The notes under the pieces: generated by a model
Seen by the model: the letters and a program-made list of their open reading frames with translations, nothing else
Databases searched by the model: none
Told to the model about the DNA's origin: nothing
Translations under genes and position numbers: made by a program
Source: RUG14121 sp964533935
Lineage (GTDB): Bacteria; Bacillota_I; Bacilli_A; RF39; UBA660
Assembly (NCBI GenBank): GCA_964533935.1
Contig: CAZHOG010000005.1
Coordinates: 25,373 to 89,372, forward strand
Length of the DNA stretch: 64,000 bases
Reading direction: 5' to 3'
Shown here: one piece after another, positions 42,237 through 50,639 of the stretch
Numbering within the stretch: the first letter of the stretch is position 1
How the letters are laid out: the number at the start of each line of letters is the position of its first letter

Positions 42237-42712
42237 TGATTTTAGTTACATTAGGAACCCAAGATAAGAGTTTTGAAAGATTACTTAAACAAGTTGATTC
42301 TGAAATTAAAAACAAGAATATTAATGAAAAAGTTATAGTACAAGCTGGTTATACAAAATATAAATCAAAAAATATGACTATTTTTGATTATGTAGAACCA
42401 GCAGAATTATTAGAATATATAAAAAAAGCTAGAGTAATTATTTCTCATGCGGGAGTAGGAACTATTTTGAATTGCCTTGAAAATAATAAAAAAGTTATTG
42501 TGGTTCCAAGATTATCAAAATATAGGGAACATAATAATGATCATCAGGTTCAAATTGCAAATGAATTTGCAAAAGAAGGCTATATAATTAATTTGGAAAA
42601 TATAAAAAAATTAGGAGAAGAAATTAAAAATATTGATAATTTAAAACCTAAAAAATTAAAACATAATAATATGATTATAGAAACAATAGAAGATTTTATA
42701 GATAATATATAG
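42236..42712 (+). CDS. PssE/Alg13-like glycosyltransferase catalytic subunit
   Basis: The 158-residue GT28 C-terminal-like protein has MILVTLGTQDKSFERLL and the nucleotide-sugar-binding region VIISHAGVGTILNCLENNKKVIVVPR and HNNDHQVQIA. It pairs with the preceding PssD-like subunit, as in pneumococcal Cps14F/G. Confidence 0.92.
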   Translation: MILVTLGTQDKSFERLLKQVDSEIKNKNINEKVIVQAGYTKYKSKNMTIFDYVEPAELLEYIKKARVIISHAGVGTILNCLENNKKVIVVPRLSKYREHNNDHQVQIANEFAKEGYIINLENIKKLGEEIKNIDNLKPKKLKHNNMIIETIEDFIDNI

Positions 42713-42724
42713 ATGGAGAAGTAT

Positions 42725-43150
42725 ATGGAAAAGATTAAAGAATTATATAAAAAATATGAAGAAATTGTAAACTATTTAATAGTAGGAGTATTAACAACAG
42801 TTGTAAGTCTTGGAACATACTATTTATGTGTATTTACTTTTTTAAATCCAGACAATGCGGTACAACTTCAAATAGCTAATATTATTTCTTGGATTTGTGC
42901 TGTTATTTTTGCTTATATTACAAATAGAAAATTTGTGTTTAAAAGTAAAAATGAAAATATATTCAAAGAAGTTGTATCTTTTACTTCTTCAAGATTAGTA
43001 ACATTATTTTTAGATATGTTAACAATGTTTGTAATGGTTACATTATTAAAAATTAATGATAAAATTGCTAAACTAGTAGTTCAAGTTATAGTTACTGTTG
43101 GCAATTATATTTTAAGTAAGATTTTTGTTTTTAAAAAGAAGAAAAATTAG
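42725..43150 (+). CDS. GtrA family membrane protein
   Basis: The 141-residue product has four membrane segments, with LIVGVLTTVVSLGTYYLCV and the conserved AYITNRKFVFKS turn of GtrA proteins, which are linked to flipping of lipid-linked sugars or to teichoic-acid glycosylation. ATG 42725 is used because GGAG lies six bases upstream; ATG 42713 overlaps that site. Confidence 0.85.
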   Translation: MEKIKELYKKYEEIVNYLIVGVLTTVVSLGTYYLCVFTFLNPDNAVQLQIANIISWICAVIFAYITNRKFVFKSKNENIFKEVVSFTSSRLVTLFLDMLTMFVMVTLLKINDKIAKLVVQVIVTVGNYILSKIFVFKKKKN

Positions 43151-43175
43151 TAAAAAGACTATAAACAATATATAC

Positions 43176-43204
43176 TTGCAATTTATTTGAAATTTTGTTA
43201 TTCT
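43176..43204 (+). promoter_or_regulatory. tRNA-His promoter
   Basis: TTGCAA (43176-43181) and TATTCT (43199-43204), with 17-base spacing and a preceding TGT. Confidence 0.65.
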
Positions 43205-43228
43205 ATTATTGTTCTTAGTTTTATATAT

Positions 43229-43305
43229 GGCGGATTTGGTGAAGTGGTTAACACACTAGATTGTGGCTCTAGCACGCATGGGTTCGATTCCCATAGTCCG
43301 CCCCA
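43229..43305 (+). tRNA. tRNA-His (GTG) with encoded G-1
   Basis: The acceptor is GCGGATT/AGTCCGC with the extra G at 43229 facing discriminator C73, the identity element of bacterial tRNA-His. The anticodon stem is CTAGA/TCTAG with loop TTGTGGC (anticodon GTG at 43263-43265), the T arm is ATGGG/CCCAT with TTCGATT, and CCA is encoded. Confidence 0.95.
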
Positions 43306-43316
43306 TTTAAGAATAC

Positions 43317-43349
43317 AAACGAACCACCTGATAATTTCGTGGCACGTTT
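43317..43349 (+). other. hairpin in the tRNA-His 3' trailer
   Basis: AAACG-AA-CCAC and GTGG-CA-CGTTT pair around an 11-base loop with a symmetric 2x2 internal loop. It lies between the tRNA and its terminator; its role is unknown (a processed small RNA is possible). Confidence 0.4.
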
Positions 43350-43357
43350 AATTATAG

Positions 43358-43396
43358 AAAAGTCTAGCAGACATTGTGTTTGCTAGACTTTTTTTA
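43358..43396 (+). terminator. terminator of the tRNA-His transcript
   Basis: AAAAGTCTAGCA and TGCTAGACTTTT form a perfect 12-bp stem with an 11-base loop and a T run. Confidence 0.9.
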
Positions 43397-43483
43397 GTCG
43401 ATGATAATTATATACAAATAACTAAATTTATTTTTATATAATTATGAATTAGTATATAAATATGTATGTTTGATAGACAATGT

Positions 43484-44016
43484 TTAATTATTAATTATTT
43501 CTAATAATATTTTGTTATCTTTTAATTTTTTATTTATAATTTTTCTTTTAATAAGATTATTTATTATATAAGAATAAACACAAGAAGAAAATTCTAAATG
43601 GTTAATTATTTGATTTGCCATTAAATCAGCAATTAATTCTGTCATATATATTAATCTTTTTTTCTTTAGTACATTTAATATTTCATTATCAAAATAATCA
43701 ATATCGACAGATTTTACTATCCCATTAATCATAAATCTTAATTCTTTATTATCTCTAATAAGCTGCTCCCAATTACTTCCGTATTCTTTTATTTCATATT
43801 CTTTTAAAATATGTTTTCTTTTTAATAATTCAGGGATTTCTTTACAAGTTAGTGCGCTTATATTAGGTATATTCCAATTAATTTCTTCTGAATATACAAC
43901 ACTAATATTAGCATTTTTAAAACAGTAACACCTGTTACTAATTCTTCAAAACTGAATTTAGAAAAATCAATACCTAAATATTTTGCACAGTCATATATTT
44001 CATCATTTGTAAACAT
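43484..44016 (-). pseudogene. frameshifted gene of unknown function
   Basis: A minus-strand gene starts at ATG 44016 (GGAGG seven bases upstream) with MFTNDEIYDCAKYLGIDFSK, weakly like the DUF5661 N-terminus, and loses its frame after VTVLK at a T5 run (43914-43918; A5 on the coding strand). One added base restores an uninterrupted frame (NANISVVYSEEINWN and onward) to the stop at 43484, about 177 residues. The intact C-terminal part could also be translated alone from 43732 (82 residues). It may be a true pseudogene, an assembly error in the homopolymer, or slippage. Confidence 0.65.
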
Positions 44017-44059
44017 ACATAAACCTCCATTACAACTTTATTATAAAAAATAATTTATA

Positions 44060-44068
44060 TGCTATAAT
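44060..44068 (+). promoter_or_regulatory. extended -10 promoter of the pyrophosphorylase gene
   Basis: TGC-TATAAT, with a predicted mRNA start at about 44075, only 15 bases before the start codon. Confidence 0.55.
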
Positions 44069-44089
44069 AATTAGTATATGGAGGATTAC

Positions 44090-45274
44090 ATGAATAAAGA
44101 TAATCTATTTCGTTATTATAATGAACTTAATAATATTCAAAAAGAAAAATTAAAATCAGATATTGATACAATTGATTTCGAAAAAATGAAAAATATTTAT
44201 GAAAAATCTATGCAAAATGATGAAATTGACATTACTAAAATTTCACCACTTCAATATTATGATAAAAAAGTTATTAATAAGGAATATTATAAAAATTTAG
44301 GAATTAAATATTTAAGTAAATATGCATTAATTACAATGGCTGGTGGAAATGGTACAAGATTGGAATGGGACGGTCCTAAAGGAACATACCCCTTATTAAT
44401 TAATAACAAGAAAATATCGATTTTTGAAATATTTATAAATGATTTAAAAGATATTCAAAGAAATAGCGGAGTGTTTATTCATTGGTATATTATGACTGGT
44501 GAAAGCAATGATAAAGATACAAGAAAATTTTTTGAAGAAAATAATTTCTTTGGTTATCCACAAGAAAAAATATCTTTTTTTAAACAATCAACATTACCAA
44601 TTTTAGATGTATCTGGTAATTGCGTTTTAAAAGATAAGTATTCTGTTTTAAAAGAATCTGATGGCAATGGTACAATCTTTTCATGCTTGAAAGAAAATAA
44701 TATTTTAAACGATTTAAAAAATAATAGTATTGAATATATAGGGGTTATGAATATAGACAATATATTATCTAAAGTATTCGATCCTATATTTATTGGACTT
44801 ATGGTATCTAAAAATTATCAGGTTGGTGCAAAAACTAGTTTTAAAAAAGAACCATTATCTAAAGATTATATATATTGTAAATATGAAAAAAAGCCAATTA
44901 TGTTGGACTACAATTTTATTTCTCTTGATTTATCTATGCAACAAATAAACAATAAATATTTATATCGAGATATTAATTTAGGAATGTATGTTTTTACTTT
45001 AGATGCATTAAATAAACTCGAAAGCATTAATCTTCCTTATCATCGAGCATATAAAAAATATAAATTTATCAATAATGATGGTAATGTTGAATCAGGTACA
45101 TCACCTAATTCATTTAAATTTGAAAAATTTATATATGATGCATTTTCATATTTTAATGATTTATTATTATATAGAGTAGATGAAGATACTGAGTTTGCCC
45201 CAATAAAAAATAAGGAAGGCAATCATTCACCAAAAGATGCAATAGAAAAGTTTATAAAAACTAAAGATGTATAA
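44090..45274 (+). CDS. UDP-sugar pyrophosphorylase, eukaryotic-like UDPGP family
   Basis: The 394-residue product has the UDPGP/UAP1 core: MAGGNGTRLEWDGPKGTYPL (nucleotide loop with Pro-Lys-Gly), GVMNIDNILSK, GAKTSFKKEP and GTSPNSFKFEKFIYDAF. This is the family of eukaryotic UDP-GlcNAc/UDP-glucose pyrophosphorylases and is unlike bacterial GlmU or GalU. It probably supplies a UDP-sugar for the envelope polymer. ATG 44090 follows TGGAGGA; ATG 44078 lies before that site. Confidence 0.85.
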   Translation: MNKDNLFRYYNELNNIQKEKLKSDIDTIDFEKMKNIYEKSMQNDEIDITKISPLQYYDKKVINKEYYKNLGIKYLSKYALITMAGGNGTRLEWDGPKGTYPLLINNKKISIFEIFINDLKDIQRNSGVFIHWYIMTGESNDKDTRKFFEENNFFGYPQEKISFFKQSTLPILDVSGNCVLKDKYSVLKESDGNGTIFSCLKENNILNDLKNNSIEYIGVMNIDNILSKVFDPIFIGLMVSKNYQVGAKTSFKKEPLSKDYIYCKYEKKPIMLDYNFISLDLSMQQINNKYLYRDINLGMYVFTLDALNKLESINLPYHRAYKKYKFINNDGNVESGTSPNSFKFEKFIYDAFSYFNDLLLYRVDEDTEFAPIKNKEGNHSPKDAIEKFIKTKDV

Positions 45275-45288
45275 TACATCTTTTTTTA
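45263..45288 (+). terminator. intrinsic terminator
   Basis: AAAGATGTA and TACATCTTT pair around TAA and are followed by a T run. Confidence 0.85.
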
Positions 45289-45312
45289 TATAAAATAATA
45301 ATATATAAATAA

Positions 45313-45339
45313 TTAGCACTCACTATTGACAAGTGCTAA
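45313..45339 (+). promoter_or_regulatory. CIRCE operator (HrcA binding site)
   Basis: TTAGCACTC, a 9-base spacer, then AAGTGCTAA. This is the CIRCE inverted repeat with one departure from consensus (A for G at 45331). HrcA itself is not in the window. Confidence 0.9.
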
Positions 45340-45353
45340 TTATTGAGTATAAT
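45326..45353 (+). promoter_or_regulatory. clpB promoter overlapped by CIRCE
   Basis: TTGACA (45326-45331) and TATAAT (45348-45353) are 16 bases apart. The -35 lies inside the CIRCE element, so HrcA would block RNA polymerase directly. Confidence 0.85.
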
Positions 45354-45375
45354 ATCATTTGAAGAGGTGATAAAT

Positions 45376-47493
45376 ATGTTTAATCAAAATGAAGAACAAG
45401 AAGAAAATGTTTTAGAAAAATATGGGCGTAATATCATCGAAGATGTAAAAAAGGGAAAAATTGATCCTGTCATCGGTAGAGATGAAGAAATACGTAGTAT
45501 TACTAGAATATTATCAAGAAAAACTAAAAATAATCCAGTTTTAATTGGTGAACCAGGTGTTGGTAAAACTGCAATAATTGAAGGATTAGCATTAAGAATA
45601 GTTAGGGGAGATGTACCATCAAGTTTAAAAGATAAAATAGTTTGGGAACTTGATATGGCAGCATTAATAGCTGGAGCTAAATATCGTGGAGAATTTGAAG
45701 AACGATTAAAAAAAGTTTTAAATGAAGTTAAAAAAAGTAAAGGCCAAATAATTATGTTTATTGATGAAATTCACACAATAGTTGGTACCGGAAATATGGA
45801 AGGAGCAATGGATACTTCTAATATTTTAAAACCTATGTTAGCTAGAGGTGAAATTCATGTAATTGGAGCTACTACTCTAAATGAATATCGTAAATATATT
45901 GAAAAAGATGGTGCGCTAGAAAGAAGATTTCAAAAAATTAAAGTTAGTGAACCAAATGTAGAAGATACAATAACTATTTTAAGGGGACTTAAAGAAAGAT
46001 TTGAAGTACATCATGGTGTTACAATTCAAGATAAAGCATTAATATCTGCAGCAACTTTATCTAATAGATATATAACAGATAGATTTTTGCCTGATAAAGC
46101 AATTGATTTAGTTGATGAAGCTTGTGCAACAATTAGGGTTCAAATGGATTCTGTACCAATTGAACTTGATACATTAACCAGAAAAATAATGCGTCTAGAA
46201 ATAGAAAGACAAGCTATTAAAAAAGAAAAAGATGAATTATCTAAAAAACGTCTTGAATCAATTGAAAAAGAATTATTAGAATTAAAATTAAAAGAAAAAG
46301 ATTTAACTGATTCTTGGAATAAAGAAAAGGCTTTAATAGATAATATCAAATCTAAAAAGAAAGAATTAGAAAAAGCTAAATTTGATTTAGAACAAGCAGA
46401 AAATAATTATGATTTAGAAAAAGCAGCAATTCTAAGACATGGTAAAATTCCACAATTAGAAAAAGAAATACTTGATTTAAAAACAAGTGATAAAACTAAA
46501 TTGTTAAGTGATACTGTTAGAAGTGATGATATAGCTAAAATAATTGCTAATTGGACTAATATTCCAGTATCTAAACTTATAAGTTCTGAAAAAGATAAAT
46601 TGTTGAACTTAGAGAATAATATGAAAAAAAGAGTAATGGGACAAGACCAAGCTTTAGAGCTTGTTAGTGATGCTATATTGCGTAGTAGAAGTGGTATTAA
46701 AGATCCAAATAAACCAATTGGCTCATTTATCTTTTTAGGCCCTACTGGAGTCGGAAAAACTGAAGTGGCAAGAACTTTAGCATATGAATTGTTTGATGAT
46801 GAAAAACATATGATTCGTATTGATATGAGTGAATATATGGAAAAGTTTTCAACAGCCAGATTAATTGGTGCTCCTCCAGGATATGTAGGATATGATGAGG
46901 GTGGACAATTAACTGAAGCAGTAAGAAGAAATCCATATAGTATTGTATTATTCGATGAAATAGAAAAGGCACATCCTGATGTTTTAAATCTATTACTACA
47001 AATATTAGATGATGGTAGAATAACTGATTCTAATGGACGTACTGTAGATTTTAAAAACACTATAATTATAATGACATCAAATTTAGGTAGTGACCATATT
47101 CTTGATGGAGATACTAGTTTGGTTATGAATGATTTAAAGAATTATTTTAAACCAGAATTTATTAATCGTATTGATGAAATAATTGTGTTTAATCCACTTG
47201 ATAAAAAATCTATCTCTATGATACTAGATAAGATAATTAGCAATATAGAAGATAGATTAAAAGATAGTAATCTTAAAATTGAGATTACACCAGCAGCTAG
47301 AGAGAATATAATTAATGAAGGTTATGATATAACTTATGGTGCAAGACCATTAAAAAGAATGGTAAGCAGAATTATTGAAACAAATTTATCTAAAATGATA
47401 ATTGCTGATGAAGTTAAATTTGGTAGCACAATAATTATTGATTTCAATAAAGATAATTATGAATTTAAAATAAAAGATTCTAAAAATAATTAG
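45376..47493 (+). CDS. clpB: ClpB-type disaggregase lacking the N-terminal domain
   Basis: The 705-residue product starts almost directly at the D1 module (VLEKYGRNIIEDVKKGKID; Walker A GEPGVGKTA, Walker B MFIDEIHTI). It has a ClpB-type coiled-coil M domain of about 110 residues (about 285-395), and D2 with GPTGVGKTE, APPGYVGYDEGG and TSNLGSDHI. The Clp_N repeats (about 140 residues) are absent, and ATG 45376 has a good GAGGTGAT with no upstream frame to hold them, so this is the short form rather than a misplaced start. It refolds aggregates with DnaK and has no ClpP-binding loop. The CIRCE element makes it heat-inducible. Confidence 0.92.
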   Translation: MFNQNEEQEENVLEKYGRNIIEDVKKGKIDPVIGRDEEIRSITRILSRKTKNNPVLIGEPGVGKTAIIEGLALRIVRGDVPSSLKDKIVWELDMAALIAGAKYRGEFEERLKKVLNEVKKSKGQIIMFIDEIHTIVGTGNMEGAMDTSNILKPMLARGEIHVIGATTLNEYRKYIEKDGALERRFQKIKVSEPNVEDTITILRGLKERFEVHHGVTIQDKALISAATLSNRYITDRFLPDKAIDLVDEACATIRVQMDSVPIELDTLTRKIMRLEIERQAIKKEKDELSKKRLESIEKELLELKLKEKDLTDSWNKEKALIDNIKSKKKELEKAKFDLEQAENNYDLEKAAILRHGKIPQLEKEILDLKTSDKTKLLSDTVRSDDIAKIIANWTNIPVSKLISSEKDKLLNLENNMKKRVMGQDQALELVSDAILRSRSGIKDPNKPIGSFIFLGPTGVGKTEVARTLAYELFDDEKHMIRIDMSEYMEKFSTARLIGAPPGYVGYDEGGQLTEAVRRNPYSIVLFDEIEKAHPDVLNLLLQILDDGRITDSNGRTVDFKNTIIIMTSNLGSDHILDGDTSLVMNDLKNYFKPEFINRIDEIIVFNPLDKKSISMILDKIISNIEDRLKDSNLKIEITPAARENIINEGYDITYGARPLKRMVSRIIETNLSKMIIADEVKFGSTIIIDFNKDNYEFKIKDSKNN

Positions 47494-47506
47494 AATCTTT
47501 TTTTAT
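47473..47506. terminator. terminator between clpB and the sirtuin gene
   Basis: AAAGATTCTAA and TTAGAATCTTT form an 11-bp stem with a 6-base loop, and T residues follow. A residues on the other side may let it work for the convergent gene too. Confidence 0.8.
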
Positions 47507-48219
47507 TTTAATTGTGAAAAAACTTCGTTTATATCATCAGTTATAACTAGATTGGCACGATTATTTAATGAAGTAGAATCTCTATTTATTAAGACAATAT
47601 TATCTCCTTCATAAAAATTTATTAAACCAGCTGCAGGATAAACTGTTAAGCTACTTCCAGCAACTATTAATAAATCTGCATTTTTAAGATGATTAATAGC
47701 ATGATTTATAACACTATCATCTAATGCTTCTTCATATAAAACTACGTCCGGTTTAATTATTCCACCGCAAATACATTTGGGAATGTTTGAAGAATTAAAT
47801 ATAGCATCTGCATCATAAAACTTATGACAGTTATTACAATAATTTCTATAAATACTACCATGTAATTCTAATATATTTTTTGAACCAGCTTTTTGGTGTA
47901 ACCCATCAATATTTTGAGTTATTATGGCTTTAAGTTTATTTTTATTTTCTAATATTTTTAAATATTTATGACATTCATTAGGTAATGCATTTAAACAATT
48001 TAGTTTATCTTTATAAAATTTATAGAATTCTAAAGTATTATTTTCAAAGAAGGAATGACTTAATATAGTTTCTGGAGGATAATCATATTTCATATTATAC
48101 AAACCATCTTTACTTCTAAAATCTTTTATTCCAGAAGCGGTACTAACTCCAGCCCCACCAAAAAAGACTATGTAATTTGCTTGGTTAATTAATTTTTGTA
48201 ATTCATCTATTTTACTCAT
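47503..48219 (-). CDS. NAD-dependent protein deacylase (sirtuin)
   Basis: The 238-residue product has all sirtuin motifs: GGAGVSTASGIKDFRS (NAD binding), TQNIDGLHQKAGS, catalytic His in LELHGS, a zinc site of two Cys pairs (YCNNC and KCICGG), VVLYEEALD and GSSLTVYPAA. The substrate class (acetyl, succinyl or other) cannot be assigned; the Tyr/Arg pair of succinyl-specific CobB is not evident. The start at 48219 follows GGTGAT on the minus strand. Confidence 0.93.
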   Translation of the reverse strand: MSKIDELQKLINQANYIVFFGGAGVSTASGIKDFRSKDGLYNMKYDYPPETILSHSFFENNTLEFYKFYKDKLNCLNALPNECHKYLKILENKNKLKAIITQNIDGLHQKAGSKNILELHGSIYRNYCNNCHKFYDADAIFNSSNIPKCICGGIIKPDVVLYEEALDDSVINHAINHLKNADLLIVAGSSLTVYPAAGLINFYEGDNIVLINRDSTSLNNRANLVITDDINEVFSQLK

Positions 48220-48295
48220 AGTTATCACCATAATAATTATACTACTAAAATTGAATTTTTATAAAATATTAAAATAAGATATATTAGGTGATTAA

Positions 48296-48826
48296 ATGAA
48301 AAAAATAAATAGGTATTTTATTATAGGCATTCCAGTTATATTTATATTAGGAAGTATAAGTCATTTTCTATATAACCTAACTGGTGAAAACTTTTTAATA
48401 GGTTTAATTTCACCAGTTAATGAATCAATATACGAACATACCAAGTTATCTATAATTCCATTATTCTTATTTTATACAATTGGATATTTAAGATTTAAAC
48501 CTAATAAGAATAAATGGTTATTATCATACATTATTTCATTAATAATATCTGTAATAACCATTCCATTATTATATTACTTTTATACTAAAGCATTTGGATT
48601 TCATTCTTTAATTATTGATATTTTAATTTATTTAGTTTCTGTAATAATTAGCCAATTAATATCACTTCATATTTTAAATAGAAGTAAGAATGAAATTAAT
48701 TATAAAATCTCTTTAATTGTTTTAATAACGTTATTTTTAATTAATATAATATTAACAATTAATCCTCTTAAATTGCCATTGTTTGAAGATTCGGTATCAA
48801 AAACATATGGGATATTTGAAAAATAG
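48296..48826 (+). CDS. DUF6512 family membrane protein
   Basis: The 176-residue product has five membrane segments and the conserved N-terminal GSISHFLYNLTGEN and LISPVNESIYEHTKL with a membrane-embedded His/Glu set. The function is unknown. ATG follows AGGTGAT. The HEPN gene follows 45 bases later. Confidence 0.75.
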   Translation: MKKINRYFIIGIPVIFILGSISHFLYNLTGENFLIGLISPVNESIYEHTKLSIIPLFLFYTIGYLRFKPNKNKWLLSYIISLIISVITIPLLYYFYTKAFGFHSLIIDILIYLVSVIISQLISLHILNRSKNEINYKISLIVLITLFLINIILTINPLKLPLFEDSVSKTYGIFEK

Positions 48827-48835
48827 GTGAAAATA

Positions 48836-48848
48836 TGTTATAGTAACA
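48836..48848 (+). promoter_or_regulatory. promoter of the double-HEPN gene with -10 palindrome
   Basis: TGT-TATAGT is an extended -10, and the same bases form TGTTA-TAG-TAACA, a perfect 5-bp inverted repeat that could be an operator. Confidence 0.45.
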
Positions 48849-48870
48849 CACATAAAAAAGAGGGGTATTT

Positions 48871-50589
48871 ATGGATAAAAGAGAAAGCACTATAAATTAT
48901 TTTAATGGTATAAAATCATATTCATTGTTTTTTGATAATGTTTTTTTTGGTAAAACTGAATGCGATAAAGATTTGATATGGGAAAAATATCGTATTTCGT
49001 ATGCTAAAGTGGCTCTTATAGCTAATTTTATTATGTTGAAAAAAGAGGATATGATTGAAAATAAAGGCGAATTAGTTTATGAATCAAAAATAATAGATGA
49101 AACATTAGAAAAATCAATGGATTATATTGCTACAAAAGTTGGAGATGAATTTAAAGTTGGTGAATATATTGCTCCAGCTGCCAAAATTGTTGCTAAAATT
49201 AGAAATAAATTTGCTCATGGGGACTTTACTATTGATATTGAAAACAATAGTCTAATAATGATTGCAGATGATAAAAGAATGGAAATAGATATTGATAAAT
49301 TAGCAACATGTTTTAATTTTGAATTTTTGGCACTTATGGGAAAACCTAAAACATCAGTTATAGAAAGAATAAATTTTGAAACTTATGCACCTTCAGTATT
49401 AAACAATCAACCAATAGTAAATAATGAACAATTAAAGACTGCTATTAGTGCTAGTACTATAAATACATTTACGATGAGAACACTTGATGGAAGGCTACTA
49501 ACAACAGATGCCTTAAATTGTTTTATAAAGACAATTAATACTTATAACAGTTTGCAAAGAAGATCGGATAAGAAAATAGTTGTAAATTCATTAAGAGATG
49601 AAGCAGATAAACACAGCTGTACATTTAATTTCACTAAATCAAAAAATATTCCACAGGAAATGCTAGATAAAGTTTATAAAGTATTCGAATCTAATAATGA
49701 TTTTTTTAATCTTCCATTATATGAACAATCATTGAGAATAAATATGGTGCTAAAAAATCTTTATGTTCCAGAAAGCATGGATTTAATAATTGGAAACTTT
49801 GTTAATTTATTTATATTGAATAATTTAGAAAAAGCAAATATAACAGATATTTTTAAAAAGATATATTCTTTAGTTATTACGAATGAGAGTGATATCAATG
49901 CAACAATTGCATTAGCAAAATTTAATGCATTATTTTGTTATCCCCTTGAACATATATATAAAGAAAATAAATATGATTTAAACCGTGAAAATCAATTAGA
50001 TTTTGAAAAATTGGATTTATCATTCCTAGAACCAGATATTTTAGATAGTGAAAAAGGCATAATTGAAGAAGCAGAAAAGAGAGTTTCTAGTTATCCTGAT
50101 AAAATTATTAAAGTTCAAAATAATCTTGAAATTTCCAAGGAAAATGTAAAAAACATTTTACTTTTAAAAGAAGATCCAAAGCACAATATCACAGAAGAAA
50201 AAATAAAAATATTAGAAGAAAAATCTATTAGAATAGCTGAAACTAAAGATAAGATTAACAATGATTATTTGCTTGCCAAAGATATTTTGGATAAAATTAG
50301 AGAAGATTTTGAAAAAAATCCTATATATTTTAGAAATCGTGCAATAATTGAGGACATAAGAAATGCCATATCTCATGGACATGTTGAAGTGATAAATAAT
50401 AATGCCACATTTATCGATGATAATTATTTAGATTTTACAGATATTTATAATGGTCAAATAGTATTCCATTTAAAAGTTATGGTAAAAGATTTTGAACAAA
50501 TATTTAATGATAATAATATTATTTATATATCCGAATTCTTGAATAATAGAATGATAAAAAATGATTCTGATTTAAAATGTAGAAAATAA
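48871..50589 (+). CDS. protein with two HEPN RNase motifs, unknown family
   Basis: This 572-residue soluble protein has two R-N-x3-H motifs: R111-H116 (KIRNKFAHGDFTID) and R497-H502 (EDIRNAISHGHVEV), one near each end. Each is preceded by a helix and followed by a short acidic beta stretch as in HEPN domains. A helical linker with coiled-coil character (about 385-460) lies between. I recognise no named family. HEPN proteins are usually metal-independent RNases in toxin, abortive-infection and CRISPR effectors. It has its own promoter; neighbours are DUF6512 and addB. Confidence 0.7.
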   Translation: MDKRESTINYFNGIKSYSLFFDNVFFGKTECDKDLIWEKYRISYAKVALIANFIMLKKEDMIENKGELVYESKIIDETLEKSMDYIATKVGDEFKVGEYIAPAAKIVAKIRNKFAHGDFTIDIENNSLIMIADDKRMEIDIDKLATCFNFEFLALMGKPKTSVIERINFETYAPSVLNNQPIVNNEQLKTAISASTINTFTMRTLDGRLLTTDALNCFIKTINTYNSLQRRSDKKIVVNSLRDEADKHSCTFNFTKSKNIPQEMLDKVYKVFESNNDFFNLPLYEQSLRINMVLKNLYVPESMDLIIGNFVNLFILNNLEKANITDIFKKIYSLVITNESDINATIALAKFNALFCYPLEHIYKENKYDLNRENQLDFEKLDLSFLEPDILDSEKGIIEEAEKRVSSYPDKIIKVQNNLEISKENVKNILLLKEDPKHNITEEKIKILEEKSIRIAETKDKINNDYLLAKDILDKIREDFEKNPIYFRNRAIIEDIRNAISHGHVEVINNNATFIDDNYLDFTDIYNGQIVFHLKVMVKDFEQIFNDNNIIYISEFLNNRMIKNDSDLKCRK

Positions 50590-50608
50590 TATTTTCTATA
50601 TTTTTTTT
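50580..50608 (+). terminator. intrinsic terminator
   Basis: TAGAAAATA and TATTTTCTA form a hairpin over the stop codon of the HEPN gene, followed by a T-rich run. Confidence 0.65.
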
Positions 50609-50615
50609 ATATTAA

Positions 50616-50624
50616 TGATATAAT
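50616..50624 (+). promoter_or_regulatory. extended -10 promoter of addB-addA
   Basis: TGA-TATAAT, 15 bases before the start codon; the expected mRNA start coincides with the ribosome binding site. Confidence 0.55.
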
Positions 50625-50639
50625 TTAAGTGGTGGTAAT

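Noticed and set aside
46407..47060. Long minus-strand open frame opposite clpB
   Set aside because: It is a mirror of the D2 coding sequence, with no ribosome binding site or domain; the plus-strand ClpB motifs explain the region.
48871..50589. Cas13-like effector
   Set aside because: Two HEPN motifs are present, but the protein is far too short, and no CRISPR repeats or Cas1/Cas2 genes occur in the window.
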